From UBA1783 sp964449115 (GTDB taxonomy: Bacteria; Bacillota_I; Bacilli_A; Erysipelotrichales; Erysipelotrichaceae): 24,168 nt of DNA. Shown one piece after another: positions 8,627 to 17,716 of the stretch (its first letter is position 1; each line of letters opens with the position of its first letter). A program made the translations under genes and the position numbers. The notes beneath the pieces were generated by a model. The model ran no database searches and was not told the DNA's origin. It saw only the letters and a list, made by a program, of their open reading frames with translations. The stretch lies in NCBI GenBank assembly GCA_964449115.1, contig CAYUXW010000027.1, positions 1 to 24,168 on the forward strand. The letters run 5' to 3'.

Positions 8627-11026
8627 TTAAAATTTAATCTCCTCTAAATTCCAAATATCTCTATTGTAATCTTTGATTGTTCTATCAGATGAGAAATAGG
8701 CACTGCTAGCGATATTTTTCAAACACATTGTAGTAAATGCGTTTCTATCCTGATATAATTCATTAATTTTTCTTTGAGTTTCGACATAAGCTCTAAAATC
8801 AGCTAATAGGAAGAACTCATCATTTCGATACATGATTTCATCAAAGATGCCTTTGAACTCTTCTTTATTTGTCGACCACGTTCCATCCACCAGTGAATCC
8901 ATCACATTTTTAATCTCTGGATCCTTGTGATAATAATCAAATGCATTGTAACCAGTATTTCTTAAAACTCTTATTTCCTCAACTGTATTACCAAAGATGA
9001 AGATATTTTCATCACCGACATTTTCTCTTATTTCTACATTAGCCCCATCCAGTGTTCCAATTGTAATAGCACCATTCATCATCAATTTCATATTTCCAGT
9101 ACCACTCGCTTCTTTTCCAGCTGTTGAAATCTGTTCACTGACATCAGCAGCATTTAACAGGATTTCCGCAATTGATACACTGTAGTTAGGAATAAATACT
9201 ACATTGATATATTTATTAACTTCAGGGTCGTTGTTGATAACTCTTTGCAAGGTATTGATTAACTGAATAACCTTTTTGGCAAAGACATAGCTTGGCGCAG
9301 CCTTAGCACTGAATAAGAAGGTTGTCGGATGCATTCTGAAGTTTGGATCGCTCTTAATCTTTTGATACAGATAGATGATATTCATACAATTCAGCATCTG
9401 ACGCTTATAAGCATGCAGACGTTTAGCCTGAACATCAAATATACTGTTAGGATTTAGTTTTAATCCCATTGTTTTCTCGATGTAGTCAACTAAAATCTGT
9501 TTTCTTTGTAATTTTACTTCATTGAACTTATTGATAACTTCCTGATCTTCGACATAATTTTTTAATTCAGCTATCTGAGTAAGATCTGTCATAAATCCTT
9601 CACCGATAGTTTCCTTTAATAAGTTGGTTAACTGTGGATTTGAATAATACAGCCATCTTCTAGGAGTTACACCATTAGTCTTATTGTTGAACTTACTTGG
9701 AAATAGGCGATAAAAATCCTTCATTACATCATCTTTTAAGATTTGAGAATGGATTTTAGCTACTCCGTTAACTGAGAAAGCCGTTGCATTGGCCATATTT
9801 GACATATGAACCATACCATCTCTAATAATAGCTACTCTTTCAACTAATTTAAAATCATATGTTTTTGAATAAACTTCTGCTCTGAAGCGGTTGTCTATTT
9901 CCTGAATAAGGATAAAAATTCTAGGAAGCAATTTATTAATCATCTTAACAGGCCATTTTTCTAAAGCTTCCTGCATAATTGTATGGTTTGTATAGGCTAC
10001 TGTTTTAGTAACAATACTCCATGCATGATCCCAAGAATAATGGAATTCATCTAACATAATTCTCATCAGTTCAGGAATAATCAGAATCGGATGCGTGTCA
10101 TTTAACTGAATGATTACTTTTTCATGCAGATTATCTAAAGTCTTATAGTTATCATAATGTCCTTTAATAATTGTTTGTAATCCAGCTGAAACGAAGAAAT
10201 ATTCCTGCTTAATTCTTAACATTCTTCCTTCTTCAGTTGAATCATCTGGATAAACGTTCTGACAGATTTTATTAACATCTTGAATGTATTTGATAAAGTC
10301 CTGTCCAGCTGGAGCATTATCACTTGCTTCCGGCTTCCACAATCTTAGCGTGTTAACACATTTATTATTAGCACCAACAACGGCCATATCGTATGGTACA
10401 GCTCTGACAACTTCTGCATCAACATGTTTAACATCCATAATTCCATGCTCATTCCAGAAAGTTTCTACATGACCATAGAACTTGACTTCAACAGCACTGT
10501 CTGATTTTCTAACTTCCCAAGGATTACCATATTTCAACCAGATGTCAGGTACTTCTACCTGTTTGTCATCTTCAATTATCTGCTTGAAAAGACCGTATTC
10601 GTATCTGATAGTATTGCCATGACCTGGCAAATTCAAGGTTGCGATTGAATCTAAGAAACAGGCAGACAGTCTTCCTAAACCACCATTTCCTAAACCGGCA
10701 TCGGTTTCCAATTCTTCAATTTCATTAATATCAAAACCTAAGTCCGCTAATCCCTCTTTAACAATGTCATAGATACCTAAGTTCATTAAATTACTTGTCA
10801 GAAGTCTACCAATTAAAAACTCCATTGAGAAATAGAATAACTGCTTCTGCTGATTTTCAATCACTGCTTCTTTTGCTTCCTTCCAGTTTCTTGAAGCGTA
10901 GTTTTTAACCATTTCTCCTAAAACCAGATATCTCTCTGATGGTCGAGTATACTCAACCCCGTGCCCATATTTCTCAATAACTGTCTGACAGTATTGAGCT
11001 ATAAATTCTTCTTTGTTACTAAACAT
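8627..11026 (-). CDS. glgP: glycogen/maltodextrin phosphorylase (GT35)
   Basis: GlgP releases glucose-1-phosphate from alpha-1,4-glucan ends using phosphate and pyridoxal phosphate. From the chosen start it is 799 residues, normal for the family. It contains GLGNGGLGRL (111-120), the NDTHP segment (about 309-313), FDVQAKRLHAYKRQ (530-543) and the PLP site EASGTGNMKLMMNGA (PLP lysine about 647). An in-frame start 30 bases further upstream (11056) exists. I prefer the ATG at 11026 because a perfect GGAGG lies 6 bases before it, inside the end of glgB. With this start it overlaps the glgB stop by 8 bases (ATGTTTAG). It follows glgB and precedes pulA, so phosphorolysis and debranching are co-transcribed. 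Confidence 0.95.
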   Translation of the reverse strand: MFSNKEEFIAQYCQTVIEKYGHGVEYTRPSERYLVLGEMVKNYASRNWKEAKEAVIENQQKQLFYFSMEFLIGRLLTSNLMNLGIYDIVKEGLADLGFDINEIEELETDAGLGNGGLGRLSACFLDSIATLNLPGHGNTIRYEYGLFKQIIEDDKQVEVPDIWLKYGNPWEVRKSDSAVEVKFYGHVETFWNEHGIMDVKHVDAEVVRAVPYDMAVVGANNKCVNTLRLWKPEASDNAPAGQDFIKYIQDVNKICQNVYPDDSTEEGRMLRIKQEYFFVSAGLQTIIKGHYDNYKTLDNLHEKVIIQLNDTHPILIIPELMRIMLDEFHYSWDHAWSIVTKTVAYTNHTIMQEALEKWPVKMINKLLPRIFILIQEIDNRFRAEVYSKTYDFKLVERVAIIRDGMVHMSNMANATAFSVNGVAKIHSQILKDDVMKDFYRLFPSKFNNKTNGVTPRRWLYYSNPQLTNLLKETIGEGFMTDLTQIAELKNYVEDQEVINKFNEVKLQRKQILVDYIEKTMGLKLNPNSIFDVQAKRLHAYKRQMLNCMNIIYLYQKIKSDPNFRMHPTTFLFSAKAAPSYVFAKKVIQLINTLQRVINNDPEVNKYINVVFIPNYSVSIAEILLNAADVSEQISTAGKEASGTGNMKLMMNGAITIGTLDGANVEIRENVGDENIFIFGNTVEEIRVLRNTGYNAFDYYHKDPEIKNVMDSLVDGTWSTNKEEFKGIFDEIMYRNDEFFLLADFRAYVETQRKINELYQDRNAFTTMCLKNIASSAYFSSDRTIKDYNRDIWNLEEIKF

Positions 11027-12851
11027 TTTTACCTCCATTACGTAATTTCGCCTCAAATATTACCGCTGCATATGGCGCAAGTCGAATATTTAATTTATAT
11101 TTCATATTGTGTAGATTTCCTTTTTTTGCCTGTATTTTGTTGAAATTACACATATTACATCCTCCATAGATGTCTTTTTCTGAATTCATTATTTCTGTGA
11201 ACCAACCATATGTAGGTACTCCTATTTCAAACTGTTCATATGCTACAGGAGCCATATTCAATACTACTACATAACAATTGTCATCATCAAACCTTACATA
11301 ACTGTAAACTCTCTGCTTGCTATTATCGGCATCAATCCATTTAAATCCCTTATAGTCGTAGTCATACTTATAGAAAGCTGGATGAGATTTATAGATCATA
11401 TTCAAATCACGGCATAATCTTTTGAAACTGTCATGAATTGGATATTGCAGGATAAACCAGTCTAATTCTTTATTCTCGTCAAACTCTCTGAAAGATGCAA
11501 TTTCGTTTCCCATAAAGTTCAGCTTTTTGCCTGGATGGGTATACATATAGACCATCAAGTTTCTACATTGTCTGAATTTATCTTCGTAACTTCCCCACAT
11601 TTTATCGATGATTGTCTTTTTAGAATGCACAACTTCGTCATGTGAAAATGGGTTTATAAACTTTTCCGAGTAAAAATAAGCCATTGAGAAATTTATTAAA
11701 TTATGATGGTGCTTACGGTATTCTGGGTCCATTTCATAATACTTTAAGGTATCATTCATCCACCCCAAATCCCATTTATAGTCAAATCCTAAACCTTCAA
11801 CTTCATTACCGGTAACCTTTGGATAATCGCTGCTGTCTTCAGCCATAGTGATTACACTTGGATAGTTTTGGTGAATATGATAATTGAAACGTTTAATGAA
11901 ACTTATTGCTTCTTTATTTTCCCCAAGCTGCTTGTTGCCGTGATAATAAATTAGATTACTGACAGCATCAACTCTGACTCCATCAATATGATATTTATCC
12001 AACCACAGACAGACGCTGCTTAATAGAAAACTTTTTACGATATTTTTAGAAAAATCAAAGTAATATGTTCCCCATTGACTTTCATTGTATCTCTTATCAC
12101 TTGATTCATATAATGGTGTTCCATCAAATTTTGCCAAACCAAAGGTATCCTTTAAGAAATGTACTAGTACCACATCCATAAGAACTCCAATATTTGCCTG
12201 ATGGCAGGCATCAATAAACATCATCAGCTGATATGGTGAACCATATCTAGAAGTAACTGAATGATAGCCATATTGCTGATAACCCCAGGAAGCATCTAAA
12301 GCATGCTCATTTAATGGCAGAAGTTCAACATGGGTGTATCCCATTTCAACTACATAAGGAATTACTACATCAATCATCTCATAATAAGTTAGCCACTTAC
12401 CTTCAGAGTTATGTTTAAACCCTCCAAGATGAATTTCATATATATTCATCGGTTTATCAAAACACTTATCTCTGGTAGCCATCCATTGATGATCCTTCCA
12501 AGGATAATCAAGAGATACTACTTTATTACATACTCCTGGTCTTAATTCATTATAAAATCCATATGGGTCAGCTTTTTCAACCAGTTTACCTTTTTTATCT
12601 TCAATGACATATTTGTATCTGGCATATTCACCAACATTTTCCAAAAAGATTTCCCAAAATCCCAAGTCTGATTTAAACAGAAATGTTTCATTCGCATTCC
12701 AATTGTTGAAATCGCCAACTATTCTTACACTCTTGGCATTTGGAGCATATAATCTAAAGATTGTTCCGTTTTCATGTAGGTGGGCACCAAAGATTTCATA
12801 GCTTTGCATACCATAGCCATCATAAAAACTTTTAAGTTTATCTAAATCCAT
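11019..12851 (-). CDS. glgB: 1,4-alpha-glucan branching enzyme (GH13)
   Basis: GlgB cuts alpha-1,4 chains and re-attaches them as alpha-1,6 branches in glycogen. From the chosen start the protein is 610 residues: a short N-terminal segment, a CBM48-like module (about 22-110, with FRLYAPNAKSVRIVGDFNNWN), the GH13 catalytic barrel and a C-terminal beta domain. Catalytic residues are visible in DGVRVDAVSN (nucleophile Asp295), ITMAEDSS (Glu338) and FSHDEVVHSK (Asp405). The reading frame extends upstream to 12935, but the ATG at 12851 has a GGAGGG site 7 bases before it and fits homologous N-termini, so the 28-residue extension is rejected. It is the first gene of the glg cluster. Confidence 0.95.
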   Translation of the reverse strand: MDLDKLKSFYDGYGMQSYEIFGAHLHENGTIFRLYAPNAKSVRIVGDFNNWNANETFLFKSDLGFWEIFLENVGEYARYKYVIEDKKGKLVEKADPYGFYNELRPGVCNKVVSLDYPWKDHQWMATRDKCFDKPMNIYEIHLGGFKHNSEGKWLTYYEMIDVVIPYVVEMGYTHVELLPLNEHALDASWGYQQYGYHSVTSRYGSPYQLMMFIDACHQANIGVLMDVVLVHFLKDTFGLAKFDGTPLYESSDKRYNESQWGTYYFDFSKNIVKSFLLSSVCLWLDKYHIDGVRVDAVSNLIYYHGNKQLGENKEAISFIKRFNYHIHQNYPSVITMAEDSSDYPKVTGNEVEGLGFDYKWDLGWMNDTLKYYEMDPEYRKHHHNLINFSMAYFYSEKFINPFSHDEVVHSKKTIIDKMWGSYEDKFRQCRNLMVYMYTHPGKKLNFMGNEIASFREFDENKELDWFILQYPIHDSFKRLCRDLNMIYKSHPAFYKYDYDYKGFKWIDADNSKQRVYSYVRFDDDNCYVVVLNMAPVAYEQFEIGVPTYGWFTEIMNSEKDIYGGCNMCNFNKIQAKKGNLHNMKYKLNIRLAPYAAVIFEAKLRNGGKNV

Positions 12852-12885
12852 AAACAACCCTCCATTATGAATTGTACTACATTTT

Positions 12886-12913
12886 AAACAAAAATTATAG
12901 GACTTTTTTGTTT
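12886..12913 (-). promoter_or_regulatory. possible glgB promoter inside an A/T-rich inverted repeat
   Basis: On the minus strand a perfect TATAAT (12894-12899) lies about 43 bases before the glgB ATG, but no good -35 sits 16-18 bases upstream. The -10 overlaps a 9-bp inverted repeat (AAACAAAAA at 12886-12894, TTTTTGTTT at 12905-12913) with a 10-base centre, which could be an operator. The stem has one G-C pair, so it is unlikely to terminate transcription. Confidence 0.35.
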
Positions 12914-12927
12914 GAAACCTCATTTCC

Positions 12928-15900
12928 CTATTCAACTGACTTTAAAGATTCAACCATCTTTATTTTTCTTAACGGTTTTCTGGTAAATAACAAGACAATG
13001 AATGTGAAAATAAAGGTTATTCCATAAGCCAGTACATAGCTGAGCAATTTAATTTCTGTTGGAAATAAAATCATATCTATTTCAATTATTGACATAACCA
13101 TTTTTAGTTCAACCATCCCTAAAGGTAAACCGCAGATTCCTCCAATAGCTGAAAGCATCAATATCTCCTTAAACAGATAACTATAGATTTCACGGTCGCT
13201 TAAACCAATTACTTTTAAGGTCGCAATTTCCCTTGTTCTTTCTGAAATGTTGACCTGTGTCAGATTTAATAACACTACAAAGGCTAGAGCACCAGAAGTT
13301 ATAATAACAGCTCCAATGATGATATCCAACGCTTCAATTGTTGAATTGAACTGATCTACAAAGGAAGTGAAGTCTGTTACTGAAGCTACGCTTTTAACAC
13401 CCTCTAAACTCTGATCAACACTTTCATAACCCTTGTAATTGGTAATAGCTATTTTATTATAATGGATTACTTCATCAAATAACTGCTTATAGAGATTATC
13501 AGAAATATATAAGTAATGCTGGAAATACATTTTACAGATATCAATAACCTGAACCTCCGCTTTTATTCCATTAATTGATTCAATGATGATAAAATCTCCA
13601 GATTTTATACCATTAACTCTAGCAAACTTTTCAGAAATAATAACTCCCTTATTATTTAACTTTAGTTTTTCATTGGTCTTTATATCATAGAGGTTGAAGA
13701 TATTGCCAGCACTTCTGGCATCTAATACCTCGACAATTATTGTTGCATCATGTTTTGAACTATAAACTTTACCATTATAAGTCATTATAGGAACAATAAA
13801 CTCATTATCTAGATTGTTTTCCAACATTAAGATAACATCATCCAAATTATGGTCATTTTCCAAATTGACAATCGTATTATAGGTCCAGAATTCTTTATAT
13901 TGAATGTTTACTATATCGCCTATTGAATCCTTGATGCCAAAACCAAGCACCAATAAACTGGTGCATCCAGCCACCCCAATTACAGTCATAAAGAATCTTG
14001 CTTTATATCTGAAAATATTTCTAACCGTTATTTTGCTGGTAAAAGATAATCTGCTCCAGAAAAACTTAAGTTTTTCCAAGAAAACCTTCTTGGCTTTTTT
14101 AGGGGCTTTTGGTCTCATAAGCTGAGCCGGTGCTTCCTTCAGACTCTTAGCAACAACACTGGCAGTAACAGCAAGCATTAACACACTGAAACTGGCAAAA
14201 CAGATTAAAACGTTCTTAAATGGATAAGACATTAGAAACTGTGGAAAATCATACATTAATCTCCAGGTATTATATATAACCGTTGAAAATAGCAGTTGGC
14301 CAGTAAATATTCCCAGTGCTGAACCAAGGACGGTAGCAATAAAGGCATACTCTAAATATTTGCCAACTATTTGACCACGCCCAAAACCTAAAGCCCTGAA
14401 TATTCCAATCTGACCTCTTTGCTCATCAATTAGACGTGTCATTGTAGTCATACATATTAAGGCGGCTACCAAATAGAATAACAGTGGCAAAATTGAGCCA
14501 ATTGATTGCATTTGTGAAGCGGTATTTTTAAACATGATGCTTGTATAATGATAATCTCGATTTAAAATCATCCAGTTGGCATCAGGAAGTTCTTTCAATT
14601 GCTGTCGGGCTAACTTAATCTCATTTTCAGCTTTTTCTATTTCATTATTAAACTTTATCAAGCCCTCACGATATTGTTCCAGACCATCATGATATTCTTT
14701 TTTATTAATGTCCAGCTCCTTTTGAGCTGCATCAAGCTGCTGTTTACCATCGGCAATCTGTTTTTTACCTTCTTCGATTTCTGCCTTTGCTGCTTCTAAT
14801 TCCTTTTTCCCTTCAATCAGCTGAGTCAGTTGAATGTAGGTAGTTTCAATTGAACCACCAGCCATCTGATCGATTTCATCCATCGCCATTTGTGTTGGGC
14901 TTGTATCTCCATCTGGATTATTTTCGATACTGTCTAGTACCTGCTGGTTGATGACTAAAATCTGCTGACAGGTTTGAATTGTTATCTCACAGGTGGCAAT
15001 TCTTGTCTGCAAGTTAGCTTTTTGTGAATTAAGATTGGTGATTTCCTGAGGATCTGTTTCAATTGCCAACTTATTATTTACCACAACCAATTGAGCTTCA
15101 TATTCCTGTTTTAAAGCTCTGTTTTCATTGATTATTAAATTCAGGTTATTGTTTTGCTGGACAATCTGGGCATATAAATTATCCGTAGCTTCATTTTCGA
15201 TTGTTCCAATTCTTTCTAACGCTTTATATGTCTGATATAAGGTCGTCATTTGACTATATATTTCATCGATGCTTTTGTTTTGTTCAGTTTCTATTTTTTT
15301 TATTGCCTCGTTAACCTGCTTGAGATTGCTGTTGACAAGTTTTTCGTTTTCCAGCAATTTCTTTTCAGAGCTCTTCAGGGTTAAAAGATTGTTGTCTATC
15401 TCCATTTGAGCAATAATTAGCATCAGATTGGCTTCTTCCAGCTCTAATCTGGCCTCTTCCAGCTCCTTTTCGCCATCAGCCTTTTTTTGCTGAAGTAGTT
15501 CTTCTCCTTCAATAATTTCTTTTTCAATATCAATCAGCAAGCGCTCTTTTAAGTAGTTCTGCTGTTCTATAGTAATCATTTCCAGATCTTCAATTTTAGT
15601 ATTCACAAAATCAAAATATTCTTTTGAAGTTGTCTGATAATCTTGAGCGTTTTTTACTGATAAATACACCGTTGTATAATAATCGCTAAGGAAATTGGAA
15701 TTTGGAATATAAACTACATTGTTTAAATCCAAATTCTTCAGTAGGGAAGTCGACAAAAACAGTGACATGTATTCACTGCTTTTAACTTTTCCAACTATTG
15801 TAAACTCACTATTTTTTATAAGTTCTGAAACATCAGAATCATCTAAATATATTTTTATCTTATCTCCTATTTCAAAAGCCGCAAATTCTCCAACAATGTA

Positions 15901-16287
15901 GACTGCTTCATTATCTTTTATTGGAAGGCGACCTTCTACCAGTTCAAATTTATTGACATCACTATCTAACTCTCTTAATCTGACTATTCTTTGTCCCTGG
16001 TTTTCAACATTGATGAATACATCCTGCATCTTTGAGGCGAAAACTCCATCAATAAAATCTATTTCTTTTATCAACCCTATATCTTCATCACAAAACCCAT
16101 ATGAAGAAAATAGCTGAATATCGTGTAGATTTGAATCATTGTTATATTTGTCCACACTATTTCTCATTAATGTAGCCGATGACAACAATCCCATCATAAA
16201 ACCCGTGCCAATAGCTACTATGCTTACCAGCGACAAAAATCTATTTAAACTCTTCTTTATCAATCTAAACGTATCTTTTCTAAACAT
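12928..16287 (-). CDS. large FtsX/MacB-type ABC transporter permease with coiled-coil ectodomain
   Basis: This 1119-residue membrane protein has two FtsX-type permease units. Predicted membrane segments lie near residues 16-38, 598-618, 648-672, 692-713 and 763-785, and then near 985-1007, 1040-1062 and 1083-1103. After the first helix a MacB-like periplasmic-core region (about 50-230) leads into long Glu/Gln/Lys-rich coiled coils (about 240-450 and 485-570, with runs such as KKELEAAKAEIEEGKKQ). A second extracytoplasmic domain lies at about 800-980. The ATG overlaps the ATPase stop by one base (TGATG), so the two are translationally coupled. Such permeases work mechanically on lipids, peptides or envelope partners outside the membrane. 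The substrate is not inferable. Confidence 0.88.
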   Translation of the reverse strand: MFRKDTFRLIKKSLNRFLSLVSIVAIGTGFMMGLLSSATLMRNSVDKYNNDSNLHDIQLFSSYGFCDEDIGLIKEIDFIDGVFASKMQDVFINVENQGQRIVRLRELDSDVNKFELVEGRLPIKDNEAVYIVGEFAAFEIGDKIKIYLDDSDVSELIKNSEFTIVGKVKSSEYMSLFLSTSLLKNLDLNNVVYIPNSNFLSDYYTTVYLSVKNAQDYQTTSKEYFDFVNTKIEDLEMITIEQQNYLKERLLIDIEKEIIEGEELLQQKKADGEKELEEARLELEEANLMLIIAQMEIDNNLLTLKSSEKKLLENEKLVNSNLKQVNEAIKKIETEQNKSIDEIYSQMTTLYQTYKALERIGTIENEATDNLYAQIVQQNNNLNLIINENRALKQEYEAQLVVVNNKLAIETDPQEITNLNSQKANLQTRIATCEITIQTCQQILVINQQVLDSIENNPDGDTSPTQMAMDEIDQMAGGSIETTYIQLTQLIEGKKELEAAKAEIEEGKKQIADGKQQLDAAQKELDINKKEYHDGLEQYREGLIKFNNEIEKAENEIKLARQQLKELPDANWMILNRDYHYTSIMFKNTASQMQSIGSILPLLFYLVAALICMTTMTRLIDEQRGQIGIFRALGFGRGQIVGKYLEYAFIATVLGSALGIFTGQLLFSTVIYNTWRLMYDFPQFLMSYPFKNVLICFASFSVLMLAVTASVVAKSLKEAPAQLMRPKAPKKAKKVFLEKLKFFWSRLSFTSKITVRNIFRYKARFFMTVIGVAGCTSLLVLGFGIKDSIGDIVNIQYKEFWTYNTIVNLENDHNLDDVILMLENNLDNEFIVPIMTYNGKVYSSKHDATIIVEVLDARSAGNIFNLYDIKTNEKLKLNNKGVIISEKFARVNGIKSGDFIIIESINGIKAEVQVIDICKMYFQHYLYISDNLYKQLFDEVIHYNKIAITNYKGYESVDQSLEGVKSVASVTDFTSFVDQFNSTIEALDIIIGAVIITSGALAFVVLLNLTQVNISERTREIATLKVIGLSDREIYSYLFKEILMLSAIGGICGLPLGMVELKMVMSIIEIDMILFPTEIKLLSYVLAYGITFIFTFIVLLFTRKPLRKIKMVESLKSVE

Positions 16288-16988
16288 CAGTACTCAATAT
16301 CCTCTACATTCTTTGGATTCTCATTGATTTTTATATCCAGGATTGTTCCACTCTTAACTCTGATAACTTTATCTGCCATATCCGCTAACGCTGCATTATG
16401 GGTAATCATAACTACAGTCATACCATGGTTATGACACATATCCTGTAACACTTTTAAAACCTGTTTACCTGTTACATAATCTAAAGCTCCAGTTGGTTCA
16501 TCACACAATAAAAGCTTAGGGTTTTTAGCTACCGCTCTGGCAATTGCTACACGTTGTTGTTCCCCACCCGAAAGTTGTGAAGGAAAATTATGCATTCTAT
16601 CCTGCAGACCTACTATTTTAAGAACTTCTTTTGAACTCATCGGATCTTCGGCAATCTGTGTTACCAGCTCAACATTTTCTATCGCGGTCAGATTTTGCAC
16701 CAGATTATAAAACTGAAATACGAAGCCGATATCATAGCGACGATATTCACATAACTGTCTATCATCAGCGTTAGATATATCTTTATCATCAACAACAATT
16801 GTTCCACTTGTGGCACTATCCATTCCGCCTAAAATATTAAGAATCGTTGTTTTACCAGCCCCTGAAGCACCTAAGACACAGACAAATTCTCCTTTTTCAA
16901 TTTCAAAAGAAACATCATCCAAGGCTTTAATTTCAACTTCACCCATTTTATATATCTTTGAGACATTTTTAAATTCTATAAAACTCAC
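16287..16988 (-). CDS. ABC transporter ATP-binding protein (LolD/MacB type)
   Basis: This ATPase drives the adjacent FtsX-type permease. It shows Walker A GASGAGKTT (residues about 39-47 from this start), the signature LSGGEQQRVAIARA, Walker B LLLCDEPTGALD and the switch His in MITHN. The length (233 residues) and the MSFIEFKNVSKIYKMGEVEIKAL opening are typical of MacB/LolD-type ATPases. The start is a GTG at 16988, chosen because AGGTGA lies 5 bases before it. An in-frame GTG at 16997 would add three residues and overlap the TetR stop by 8 bases but has a poorer ribosome binding site. It is sandwiched between the TetR gene and the permease in one operon. Confidence 0.94.
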   Translation of the reverse strand: MSFIEFKNVSKIYKMGEVEIKALDDVSFEIEKGEFVCVLGASGAGKTTILNILGGMDSATSGTIVVDDKDISNADDRQLCEYRRYDIGFVFQFYNLVQNLTAIENVELVTQIAEDPMSSKEVLKIVGLQDRMHNFPSQLSGGEQQRVAIARAVAKNPKLLLCDEPTGALDYVTGKQVLKVLQDMCHNHGMTVVMITHNAALADMADKVIRVKSGTILDIKINENPKNVEDIEY

Positions 16989-16989
16989 A

Positions 16990-17622
16990 TTAGTCACCTA
17001 AACTCTTTCTGATATCAAACTGAAACATCGACAGACAACTTTCCAGATATAGTTTTGTTACATTTTTTAATCTTTCTGTGTTCAGTTCACTTATGGCAAA
17101 TATTTCTTTTAATCCACTGAAAAGTCCCACTGCATAGCTTTGAGAAAGCATTAGAGCTTCTTCTTCATATTCTTCTATATTATTGCTGGTTATTAAAAGA
17201 TGCTTTATCAGCTTAGCGCACCATTTTGTTATTTCATCGTTTAATTCTGAATGCATCATCAAAACATTAAATTCAACTTTGTACTGCTGGTAGATCTCAA
17301 CCATGCCTTCGACAAAAACGTTAATTTTTTCTTTCAAATTTGACAGGTTTTCACCACTTAAATCAATATACTCAGAATAAAAAGTCAGCTTATCACCTGT
17401 TATTTTCTTTAAGAGCCCATCTAGCAATAACATTGGTGGAGAAACAATTTGAACTATCAATTCTTCCTTGCTAGAAAAATAACGATATAAATTGCCCACT
17501 GTCATCTTGCTTTTTATGGCAATAGATCTCATGCTGGCATCTTTATATCCTTTTTTAAAAAATTCCTCTTTAGCAGCTACTATTATTTTGTTTCTAACTT
17601 TTTCTTTTAATACTTGTGCCAT
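16990..17622 (-). CDS. TetR/AcrR-family transcriptional regulator
   Basis: From the chosen start the protein is 210 residues. An N-terminal helix-turn-helix (about residues 10-56) contains the characteristic MRSIAIKSKMTVGNLYRYFSSKEEL. It is followed by an all-helical ligand-binding and dimerisation domain with no recognisable effector signature. The frame extends upstream to 17685, but the ATG at 17622 has an AGGAG site 9 bases before it and fits the usual short N-terminus. The upstream extension would also cover the promoter. It is first in an operon with the ABC ATPase and permease, so it most likely represses that transporter and itself. Repeated elements overlapping its promoter support autoregulation. 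Confidence 0.93.
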   Translation of the reverse strand: MAQVLKEKVRNKIIVAAKEEFFKKGYKDASMRSIAIKSKMTVGNLYRYFSSKEELIVQIVSPPMLLLDGLLKKITGDKLTFYSEYIDLSGENLSNLKEKINVFVEGMVEIYQQYKVEFNVLMMHSELNDEITKWCAKLIKHLLITSNNIEEYEEEALMLSQSYAVGLFSGLKEIFAISELNTERLKNVTKLYLESCLSMFQFDIRKSLGD

Positions 17623-17627
17623 AATAA

Positions 17628-17690
17628 TAAACTCCTGTTCATTATTATTATACACCTTTTCCATCCAGAGTAAACACCTGTTCATTATTA
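17628..17690. repeat. 20-bp direct repeat, 19/20 identical
   Basis: TAAACTCCTGTTCATTATTA (17628-17647) and TAAACACCTGTTCATTATTA (17671-17690) differ at one base and start 43 bases apart. The first copy includes the TetR ribosome binding site on the minus strand and the second covers the -35. Confidence 0.9.
17647..17674 (-). promoter_or_regulatory. promoter of the tetR-ABC operon
   Basis: On the minus strand, TTTACT (-35, 17669-17674, 4 of 6 matches), a 16-base spacer and a perfect TATAAT (-10, 17647-17652) lie 25 bases before the TetR start codon. Both hexamers overlap copies of the TAAACNCCTGTT-like element. Confidence 0.65.
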
Positions 17691-17716
17691 ATTTACAGAC
17701 ATTTTACCAACAGGTA

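Noticed and set aside
13646..15570. Possible frameshift or fusion in the very long permease
   Set aside because: The frame is continuous, the coiled-coil segment is typical of this permease type, and both FtsX units are intact.
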